Assembly (NCBI GenBank): GCA_040766325.1
Contig: JAXGQR010000005.1
Coordinates: 1 to 64,000, forward strand
DNA length: 64,000 nucleotides
Source: Dehalobacterium sp040766325
GTDB taxonomy: Bacteria > Bacillota > Dehalobacteriia > Dehalobacteriales > Dehalobacteriaceae
Direction of reading: 5' to 3'
Shown here piece by piece: positions 55,897 to 64,000 of the stretch; the first letter of the stretch is position 1, and every line of letters starts with the position of its first letter. Under the pieces are notes generated by a model. It ran no database searches. It was not told the DNA's origin and was given only the letters and a program-made list of their open reading frames with translations. The position numbers and the translations under genes were made by a program.

Positions 55897-55975
55897 ACTT
55901 ACCTCCTCCCGATAGCTCTAATCAGCAAATCTAACACTATCGACCTTTTTTCTTAAAATTTTTGTTGTTGATAAA

Positions 55976-56005
55976 AATATAGCATTACGAATGAAATTTG
56001 TACAA
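55976..56005 (-). promoter_or_regulatory. Probable promoter of the sao operon
   Basis: TTGTAC and TATATT with an 18-base spacer, 80 bases upstream of saoT. The rest of 55897-56210 is AT-rich and shows no gene. I saw no clear operator palindrome or riboswitch. Confidence 0.5.
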
Positions 56006-56210
56006 TAAAATGTATTTATTGGAAATGGCTGGTTTATAAAATAATTTTATAGGTGTAAGCATAATCCATTTATCTTTTCAAACTGCATCCGATATTGACA
56101 GTTACAATTTGTTGGATAAAGTCCGTATAATGGTGTAAAGGAACGAGCCAAATTTCTATCCTTTGGTATAATTAAGTCACCACAACTAAAAATACCGGGA
56201 GGAATAAAAA

Positions 56211-57398
56211 ATGGCTCAACTTAATTTACCTTAGATACAGAAATTTTTAAAAGGACTATTTACACTCGAAGGACGAGATCGAGCAATGGCTAAAAGTGAT
56301 GGAAGCAGTTTTAAAATCAGGTACTGAATGCTCAATTAACCGAGCAAATCGGTGCGGATCCTTATGAAAGAACCGATGAACGGTGTGCCTACCGTAATGG
56401 GCATCGCATGCGGCAGATGAAAACAAGGTGGGTACGTTAGAGTTACTCATTCCCAAAGGCTTCGAAATGGCCAGTTTTCTGCAAGATCTATTTCATCGTT
56501 ATCAAAAGAAGTAGACAGGCTCTCGTACTTGCCATGATGGAGATGGTTATAAATGGTGTGTCTACTAGAAAGGTTGAAAACATTACGGAAGAGCTTTGTG
56601 GAACAAGCTTCTCAAAATCGACAGTCTGCAAAAGCTATGCGAAAGCCTGGATCCAATTGTTGAAGACTTCAGAAATAGGCCACTGGAAAAGCACTATCCT
56701 TTGTCATCGTCGATGCCATCTATGTAAAGGTTCACTTGAAAATAAAAGAGTTCGGTCGAAGGGGTCTTCTCGATGCCATAGGCGTAAATCATGAGGGCTA
56801 TCGAGAAGTCATCGGCTTTGCTGCAGCAGATTCCGAATCGGAAACAAGCTGGAATAATTTTTCCAAAGTCTCAAGGAGAGACAGCCCAACAATGTAGACA
56901 TTGTCGTTTTCGATGCTCATAAAGGTCTTATGAAGGCGATTAAGAGGCAATTCCAGGGAGCTGCATGGCAAAGGTGTCAAACACACTTTTCAGAAACATT
57001 CTGGATAATTGTCAAAAAGTATACAGCCGGAAATCAAGGAAAGACTTCGCCTTCTGTACGATGCTGCAAATGAGACAATAGCCAGAGAACAACTGTCCAC
57101 CATGTTTGAAGACTATAACGATAAAGCCTCAAAGGCTATGAAAATCCTTGAAGAAGGATTTGATGACATCATCAGTGTTTTTAAAATCTTCCCCTCCAAA
57201 TACCGCAAGCGCCTCAGAACGAGCAATAGCATTGAAAGATTGAATCAGGAAATTCGAAGAAGAGAACGGGTCATTCGAATCTTTCCGAATGAAGCATCTC
57301 TCATTCGCCTCATAGGTGCTCTCTTGATGTGGAACATGATGAAAAGTGGTCATCTGGGCGAAAATATCTGGAAATGGATCAGTACTTTCAATCCTTGA
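56211..57398 (+). pseudogene. IS256-family (mutator) transposase, decayed
   Basis: Starts at an intact GGGAGGAATAAAAAATG and can be followed through all three frames to ENIWKWISTFNP. Recognisable parts are DPYERTDERCAYRNGH, ELLIPKGFEMASFLQDLF, VENITEELCGTSFSKST, VIVDAIYVKVH (first D) and DAHKGLMKAI, then RLRTSNSIERLNQEIRRR with the final E. There is a TAG at codon 8 and at least five frame changes. Dead copy; terminal repeats not found. Confidence 0.85.
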
Positions 57399-57469
57399 AA
57401 GAGAAACCACATCATAAAAAATGATAAAGTCACAGATGGCATAGAAGGAGAAATTTGCTTATACCGCCA

Positions 57470-57593
57470 GCATTGACATTAGCTTAAAAAATGCTCTTTT
57501 CGTAAGCCCGAGCGAAGAACTCATGACAAGCACCAACAAGGTTGCCTTCGTATATATCAGTATAGCATTTTTTACAAAGGCTAATGTCAATGC
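57470..57593. repeat. 124-bp inverted-repeat element
   Basis: GCATTGACATTAGC at the left recurs inverted at the right end, each continuing into an AAAAAATGCT arm, with three bases inserted in the right arm. The 26- and 30-base arms enclose 68 bases. It resembles a MITE or the two outer ends of a deleted insertion sequence. It lies 70 bases after the IS256 remnant. Confidence 0.65.
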
Positions 57594-57719
57594 CAAAACC
57601 CTACGGGCTGGCTGGAAACCCTCTCTGGCTCCGTCTATGACAGGCAGATTTAAATACTAATATGGCTTAATTTGCAAATTTCAAATTACACACTTTTGGA
57701 GGACTTGACTTCAGTAGAC

Positions 57720-59798
57720 CGTTGATCATCCAACATCGACCATGACACGGCCTTCACAGTCAAGGATTATTACGTCCGGCTCTCCACCTTGAAAACTGTG
57801 CACAGTATTAATACGTACCTGCCTTCCAATGTCCCGATCCTCTAATCTTTTGGATGCGCCGTGCCTGATGCCTGTAGAGGGTAGCAATTCCGACAAAGCT
57901 AACTCGTTTTTCTTTTATCAATCGGCGGAAATGGCTGCAGATACAAAGGAGCATTGTAAATATTATAACGCCCGCCCCCGGATGAGCGGCTGCACCATAA
58001 GGTTGAGGGAGGAGGTATCGGCAAAACTAATGGTTGCTATTTTGAATGCATCATAGATGAGTTTTGCTTCGTGCCCTGATCATTTTCTAATTGTTTGCCA
58101 TAGAAAAAGCTCGTTCAGAATATCCGCTATCTTTGGGTTCATACGATACTGGGTTTTAGAGGAAAGACTCGTTTATCTTCCAGTGCATGATTTACATCGT
58201 TAATTTATAAAATATCAAAAAATGCTGCGGCCCAGCCATTTTTCGCTGCTTATCTACATTATCAACCGCAGATCGGCGGGAGCTGTAAAAAGTCACCAAC
58301 GATAGTGATAAAAGAAGAAATCTTTCTCGCTGCCCAAAAAACATAAGGCAAAGGCGCCATACTGGATTCATCTACAACTAGTACATCAAAAGGCCGATCA
58401 GGAAATTGTTTTGCTGAAAAAGTTTGATTAAATATTTGGCAGCTACCAGCCCGGCATCAGAAAGGATGTTCTTAGAAAGCTCGTCGAGCCCTTTCTATTT
58501 CCTGCAATCGGGATCTGATAATATGCATGCGCTGTTCATTGGTACTTTTTTGTTCGGTGAGTTCTTCTTTCGTTAGCCCTAATTGTTTCAATTTCTGGGA
58601 ATATTGTTTCCTGCTGGCCATTAAAGCATCTTCCTTTTTGGACAACAATTCAGACTGCATCTAAATGCATTTGTCCTCCTGGTCCTGAATAAACATATTC
58701 TGATCGTTAATCAGATTCGTTAACCGGTCAATTTCTTGTTTAATTTTTCCGGATTCAAACGGAGGAACCTCTTTTAATTGCACCGGATTCTTGTGCTTTC
58801 TTCAGCTTATCGTTGTTTATTTGGAGATTAGAACTAGCTGCCTTACATCATCTTTTTCTTCTGCGATCTGCTTTTTAATATAAGAAATACTATTTTATCA
58901 GATCTCCCCTTTCCTTGGTTAACTTATTTATTGATGCCTCCAGTTGGAACAATGATTGATATTCTTGGAAAAACTTTTTCAATTTTATCCCGTTCCATAA
59001 GCAGTTCATTTTTTCCCGGTTTAACGATTCACCTCTTTTAGCTGCAATTTGGTCTAAAAACACCATTGGAAACTTATCTTTTATTTCCGGCTTATGACAT
59101 GTTCGAGGCGGACAGTTTACCCTCTTGATAATATGGAGTTTCCTCTAATTGTTCGACCACATCTTCTAATGCTTCATCGACAACCATATTAGCATGGGAT
59201 ACTAATAAAACCCTTCTTTCCGCACGGAGATGGGCTTCCACAGCTTTGGCTATTGTCTTTGTTTTCCGAGTGCAGGAGAGACTGAATCACGCAAGAGAAT
59301 CAAAGGAGGCGTCAATCGCAACTTTTTGAGACTCATTGGGAGGATTGGGTTCATTGCTGTATTCAATATTTGTTTCGAGGAAACCATGCGAGATTTCCCA
59401 TTAAGCAGCATTTCGCTTGTCTGAAAAAGCGTACCGGCATGGGGCAGAGCCTCCTCATATTTCTTGCGCAGCATTTTCAACCAAAGATTAGTCTTTAATT
59501 TAGCCTCCCCTACCGCCATTAATATTTTTTCTCAACTGATAATTGAACTTCCATTCCCTGTACTGACACGATATGGCACTTGTAACTCTAGCCATTAACC
59601 TCAATTTCCGCCGGTGCGTCATCAACTGTAACCAGAAAATTCTCCAAGTAAAAAAGATAGATAAAAAGACCGGCATCCTCTCTAAGGAACTGCCCATGAT
59701 TAACCTTTACCACGCTTACCTTTACCAGCTTTTAATGCCTCTATTTCTTTCTCCAAAGCCCTCATAAACTCCGGGATAATTTGATTTGCGGTAACCAT
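57720..59798 (-). pseudogene. SF1 (UPF1-like) helicase, heavily decayed
   Basis: Starts at ATG 59798 (MVTANQIIPEFMRALEKEIE, AAGGAG site) and passes through all frames. Pieces in order: EDAGLFIYLFYLENFLVTVD; motif I-Ia TKTIAKAVEAHLRAERRV then VLLVSHANMVVDEALED; a coiled-coil region at 58472-58660; motif II VLVVDESSMAPLPY with ITIVGDFLQLPPI (motif III); and motif V RINTVHSFQGGEPDVIILD. Several stops and frameshifts. Likely part of a lost restriction or defence operon, 20 bases after the methylase remnant. Confidence 0.7.
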
Positions 59799-59818
59799 TT
59801 TTTTCTCCTTCGCTAATA

Positions 59819-60115
59819 CTACTTTGGCCGGTGAATATGACTAGGCCAAGGCTCCTCAGGCGATGGGGCTAGATATCCGGCGGTCCGGGAGGTGGATCTA
59901 ATACAGTCCAGTATGGTTTCCATTTCCATGGCCTTTTCGTTAAATCCGTAAATTTTTATGATCTGTTCTTTAGTCCTGTATGTTCTAAACTTAGCATCAT
60001 CGTTGCTTTTAACGATGAAATGTCTCCATAATATAATCCACATCGTCCCGAGCAATACCGTAAAGGTGAAAAAAGGCTGCGTCCAATAAGGCTAGTCACG
60101 TGTTAAAAATCCGAA
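59819..60115 (-). pseudogene. C-terminal remnant of an Eco57I-like adenine DNA methyltransferase
   Basis: Reads YGIARDDVDYIMETF in one frame and then IVKSNDDAKFRTYRTKEQII in another. This is the characteristic C-terminus of large Eco57I-type methylases (DxxYILdtFpIV...yRTK). The catalytic NPPY part is missing. The next 225 bases upstream contain no convincing gene. Confidence 0.5.
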
Positions 60116-60340
60116 GTGTACACCTCCGTTAGAGGGGAAAATAATTAATAGGTATTTAAAGTAAAACGTTTAACCTTGCTATATTTGCTCTTACCGTCTG
60201 AAACGATAGGCTCAGCTTAATGTCTGGACTGTTTTTATTCTTTTTATCCGTTCTCGGAAACAAGTCGATATATTAACCGCCAATGTTTCAATAAACCTGT
60301 TTCAGCTATTGTTGAAATGTGTGGATAATATGTGGAATTT

Positions 60341-61072
60341 TTACACTTCTGCAAAATCAAACCGTGCTTTTTCATTAGCCACAAACCGTTCTGCATCAAT
60401 TATGTAGTGTTCAGGAACAATATTGAAACGTCGCACATCCAGCGAATAAAGGTAATCATTTTCGATGTGATAGGTCTCATCAACATATTTCGAAGAACGT
60501 CATTTGTTTGCGAAGACGCTCTCGGGCTTCTCCATCTTGCTCTATATATGCACGAAGGATTAGCATTTTTATGTATACAGATTGCTCATTCGAATATCTC
60601 TCCATCAGACATTGTGGGGTAAATTGGGAAAGCATTTGGTAGTAATCAAAGTTGGGTATAAATGATTTAATGAATGCAATACCTTCTGGAATTTGTTCTT
60701 CGGTTAATTTGTCTTTCCCTTCATTATCATGAGTCGGTTCATTGCGTCCATGTATCAGGCTTGACAATATATTATAAGCTTCTGATTCTTCCCTTGGATT
60801 CCTATATTGATGTTCGATGAATTTACGGAGGCAACCAACTCTGGCAGCAATATCAATGGCCTCATCAGAAGCTAGTTCTTTAAGCAAAACTACAGAAGAC
60901 ATCAAATCTTCGTTCTTGCGGATAGGCGTACATTGCAACTGACCGTTTACGTTTTCGAAATATGTGGCACAAACTGCAGAGAAGTCTTGTCGCCCAGCTC
61001 CTACTTGAATATAGTCGATAACTGGCTCAAAATCATGCGTCAGCATTAACACAGTCCTTTGATAGAGGCTGT
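60341..61072 (-). pseudogene. C-terminal half of an AAA_13-like ATPase, split by IS21
   Basis: After the IS21 insertion the frame continues NSLYQRTVLMLTHDFEPVID with the ABC switch histidine (THD), then LHGRNEPTHD and LTEEQIPEGIAFIKSFIPNFDY. A frameshift near 60483 leads into KYVDETYHIENDYLYSLDVR and RRFNIVPEHYIIDAERF before the true stop. It is continuous with the fragment beyond the insertion. Possibly a RloC- or AbiL-type defence ATPase; no nuclease motif is seen in this part. Confidence 0.65.
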
Positions 61073-61199
61073 TGTAACTGATAAACTAAATTGAACAGAA
61101 AACAACAAATAAGAATAAACAGTATTTACCACAATCCTCCAAATTAGCTATGATAGAGCTGGAAATAAAATAGCTTTTATCATAGCAGAGGAGGAAGCA

Positions 61200-62745
61200 A
61201 TGAACGTAGTAGAAGGGTGGAATATGTATTTAGATATCCAGGATCTTAAGAAAATGCATTTTAACGTAAGCCAGATATCAAGGCGGCTAGATCTATCTCG
61301 AACTACAGTTTATAAGTATCTGGATATGACTCCAGAAGAAATGGAGCAGATTTTAGAAAATCGAAAAACAAGAACTAAGAAGTTAGATAAGCATCGGGAG
61401 TTAATTAAATCCTGGTTGATGCAATATCAGGATATGACTAGTGCACAGGTGTTCGACTGGCTGCAAGAAAGAAAACTGGATGGAGGTGTTAGCGAAGGAA
61501 CAGTCAGGAATTATGTCAGACAATTACGAGAGGAGTGTGGTATTCCCCAAGTTAAGTACTTGCGTCAATATGAGTCCGTTGATGAATTACCTGCCGGACA
61601 GCAAATGCAGATGGACTTTGGACAAATCGGCCTACGTAGTAGCATTGGTAGAATAGTAACTCTTTACTTTGCGACCTTCGTACTGGCCCACTCCCGGCAT
61701 AAATATGTGGAGTGGCTGGATCGTCCGTTTACAACTCGAGATTTAATAAATGTCCATGAAAACGCATTTGAATACTATGGAGGGATGACTAAGGAAATTG
61801 TATACGATCAGGACCATCTAATATTGGTCAGCGAGAATGCTGGAGATCTGTTACTTACCAAAGAGTTTGCAGATTACCATAAGAACCGAAAATTCAAGAT
61901 TTACATGTGTAAAAAAGCAGATCCGGAAACAAAAGGAAAGGTTGAAAATGTGGTGAAATTTGTAAAAAGGAACTTTGCCAGGAACCGTACCTTCCATAAC
62001 CTCGAAAAGCTGAACGAAGATTGTTTAGCCTGGTTAGAGCGAACCGGTAATGGAAAAGTTCACAATACAACAAAAAAGATACCGGCTGAAGTGTTTGCCT
62101 AGAAAAACAACACCTCGTCGGTACCCCACAAGATAAATTTTTCAACTACTAAGATTATAACCAAGTGATCGTAAAGACAATACCATAACCTATCAAGGAA
62201 ATCGTTATGCACTACCGCTGGGAAGTTATGAACCAGATCGCAAGGTTACTGTACATGAAGATGAAGGGTATGCTAATAATTTCAAATGAAGAAACCCAGC
62301 AAGAGACTATTCGTTATCCCTTATGCATAGAAAAAGGCCGCCTCATCAAGAGCGAGTGACTGCCGAGAGAAAAAGATAAAGGGAGTGAAGCCTATCTGAA
62401 AGAAGTGGTTCAGATTCTAAATGACTCCCGGAAGCAAGCAGCTTTCTAAACCAGGTGCGGCAGGACAAGCCCCGCCATAAGGGACCAGTTAAAAATTATT
62501 AAAGATCATAGTAAAGATAAATCCCCTGAACTAATTGAGCAGGCCCTGAATTATTGCTTGAAAAATCATCTTTATGAACAACAGTTTTGTTGATACATTA
62601 AATTATTTGCCAGCATTAATTGTCCGGCGAGAGGAAAACGAAATATTGAAAATACCCTTCAGCCACTTCATGAGAATAACCGTTCTGTTTTTAAGACCCG
62701 GGTAGAAGTGCGGGATATGGGTATATATATAAAGTACAGGAGTGA
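61200..62745 (+). pseudogene. istA: IS21 transposase IstA, C-terminus broken
   Basis: The first 300 codons are intact: a helix-turn-helix (VSQISRRLDLSRTTVYKYL), and the catalytic region with D in QMQMDFGQIG, D in VYDQDHLIL and E in KGKVENVVKFVKRNFA. A TAG then follows PAEVFA at 62102, and the C-terminal DNA-binding part (YQGNRYALPLGSYEPDRKV and ALNYCLKNHLYE) continues in other frames. The catalytic core is whole but the element is unlikely to be autonomous. GAGGAGG ribosome site. Confidence 0.82.
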
Positions 62746-62749
62746 ATCA

Positions 62750-63503
62750 ATGTCAGTAGAACTTGAGCAACTTAAAAACTACATGACGCTTAAAAATAAC
62801 GGAAGCCGCTGCAGTGGTAGATGAGATGTTAATGGATGCCCAGGTGAAGGAACCCAGTTATCAATCATTCCTGATGAACCTGATGCAGCATGAGATTGGT
62901 AAACGAGAAGAAAAACAATTAGGAAGGCTCTACAAATTAGCTGCCTTTCCCGAACATAAGACCTTAGATGATTTTGATTTGTCTGAGCAACAGTCTCTAA
63001 GCAAAAAGCAATTAAAACAGCTACAAGAGCTTATCTGGCTGGAACAGGCCTACAATCTGATTCTGCTAGGACCTCCTGGAGTTGGGAAAACATGTTTATC
63101 CATTGGCCTGGGGATTGAAGCCATAAGCCGAGGTTACCGTGTAACTTTTATTCAGATGGATGAACTGATCCGTCTTCTGAAAACCGAAGAAATCAGCCGC
63201 AACTCCAGGGCAAAGGTTAAAAGAATGGTCGGTTCTGACTTGGTGATTATTGATGACTTAATGTTCATGGCTATTGACCGCCACGAGGCTAACCTCTTTT
63301 TTCAACTAATCAACAAGCTCTATGGCCAGACCTCAATTATCATTACCTCCAACAAAGGTCCAGAAGACTGGGGCGACATCCTGGGTGATCCGGCGATTAC
63401 AACTGCTATTCTGGATCGCTTAATTCACAAAAGTGAGGTTATCCACCTAAGCGGTGACAGCTATCGTTTGAAACATCGCCAAACCATTTTTGGCAATAAT
63501 TAG
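62750..63503 (+). pseudogene. istB: IS21 helper ATPase IstB with an early frameshift
   Basis: AAA+ DnaA/DnaC-like ATPase: Walker A ILLGPPGVGKTCLSIGLG, Walker B DLVIIDDLM and sensor SIIITSNKGPEDWG. The ATG at 62750 follows AGGAG and reads MSVELEQLKNYMTLK, then an extra A in an AAAAA run (about 62792) shifts the frame before ITEAAAVVDEML. The rest, 230 codons, is intact and could be read from a GTG at 62814. In IS21, IstB selects the target with IstA. Confidence 0.82.
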
Positions 63504-63552
63504 GTGTCCAAAGTTATTTATCATTTTTTGTTCATTTTGCCCGGCGGTTACA

Positions 63553-64000
63553 GCTGTTTTCCTTGTCACGGGTTTTGAAAAGCCTATTTATGATGGCGTA
63601 TTTCTTGTTGCTATCAAACGAAGATATTGGGTCGTCAAGTATAATCAGCTCAGCGTTACGACTAATAGCATCAAACATAAACAGGATTAGAGCAAAAGCG
63701 TGCTTCTCGCCCCAGCTAAGAGTGTTTTCCGGGTGACTTAACGTCACCGGGATTGCCATCCGGCAAAATAAACTTAAGTAGGGCTCTTGCATTATTTTCG
63801 CCATTAATTTCAACATCAAAAGTATACTTAAATCCTGCGATGCTCAGGAAGTCATTGATGTCTTGTTTTCTGTCCTTGACTTTGTCCTGAATGTACTTGT
63901 TGTACTTCCCGATTTCGCCTTTAAGAACCCCAACTTTATCCAGGAGACTTTCCAATTTCAGCATTAACTGTTTCCATCTCAGTCTTAGTCAATTCTGAAA
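63553..64000 (-). pseudogene. N-terminal side of the same AAA_13-like ATPase, cut by IS21 and by the window end
   Basis: Contains a coiled coil (DKVGVLKGEIGKYNKYIQDK), then ENTLSWGEKHAFALILFMFD (signature-like) and AELIILDDPISSFDSNKKYA (Walker B). One extra C near 63737 shifts the frame. It ends KENS at the IS21 target site. The P-loop must lie beyond 64000. This fits AAA_13 family proteins such as RloC-like and other phage-defence ATPases. Confidence 0.65.

Larger units (their letters stand above)
61073..63552 (+). mobile_element. Complete IS21-family insertion sequence (2,480 bp)
   Basis: Both ends start TGTAAC reading inward (left TGTAACTGATAAACTAAATT, right TGTAACCGCCGGGCAAAATG), and each continues TGAACA. 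A 5-bp target duplication GCTGT lies at 61068-61072 and 63553-63557. Contents are istA then istB on the plus strand. Removing the element and one copy of GCTGT restores the AAA_13 reading frame, which proves the boundaries. Length and duplication size fit IS21. Confidence 0.9.

Noticed and set aside
1..64000. tRNA, rRNA, riboswitch or replication origin
   Set aside because: No cloverleaf, rRNA segment, riboswitch aptamer or DnaA-box cluster was recognised by eye; a covariance-model scan would be needed to exclude small RNAs.

Overview
The window looks like chromosome of a strictly anaerobic, spore-forming member of the Clostridia (Bacillota), probably of Peptococcaceae type. The support is a germinant-receptor locus, ferredoxin-linked indolepyruvate oxidoreductase, a 2-hydroxyacyl-CoA-dehydratase-type activator with a double-cubane-cluster reductase, PcrB, YitT, DUF3243, AGGAGG-type ribosome binding sites and moderate-to-low GC. 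No rRNA, tRNA or CRISPR array was seen. Species is not assigned.

Positions 1-28.9 kb are mostly ordinary core genome: a frameshifted PKD-repeat surface protein, an FmdE-like protein, pepF, a DUF3243 protein, a YkgJ-like Cys-cluster protein, iorBA, yitT, a nucleoside kinase, cca-pcrB, typA, glgP, the pstSCAB phosphate operon with a HAD gene at its end, murI, a HAD phosphatase, a lipoprotein, and a ger locus in which the A and B subunits are fused into one protein.

Positions 28.9-47.9 kb are accessory. They hold a DUF4846 gene with a nonsense codon, a three-gene transposon (DUF6431 / DDE transposase / AAA ATPase) that truncates a QueG-like gene, lipoproteins, an IS110 element with a striking 5' hairpin, a protein carrying a decarboxylase-like GGADGPT motif, an AAA ATPase, a DUF3160 lipoprotein, DUF218 and DUF3786 proteins, a secreted serpin and two tiny membrane proteins that are easily missed.

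Positions 48-56 kb are the most interesting. A 2-hydroxyacyl-CoA-dehydratase-type activator and double-cubane reductase pair converges on an eight-gene minus-strand operon matching the Sao (selenocysteine-assisted organometal) system: saoT (thioredoxin-like), saoE (efflux permease), saoC (ends in Cys-Cys-COOH), saoB (substrate binding), a second substrate-binding protein with its own Cys-Cys pair, saoP (permease), saoA (ATPase) and saoD (DsrE-like). Vicinal cysteines recur in these proteins. saoP carries an in-frame UGA followed by a hairpin with bacterial SECIS-like geometry, while saoA and saoB each carry one homopolymer frameshift. The importer is therefore either recently inactivated, mis-assembled, or in the case of saoP a selenoprotein.

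Positions 56-64 kb are a decayed defence/mobile island: a dead IS256 transposase, a 124-bp inverted-repeat element, a wrecked SF1 helicase, the tail of an Eco57I-like DNA methyltransferase, and an AAA_13-type ATPase gene split by a complete 2,480-bp IS21 element with clean 5-bp target duplications. Many lesions in the window are single-base homopolymer indels, so sequencing or assembly error must be weighed against real pseudogenisation throughout.
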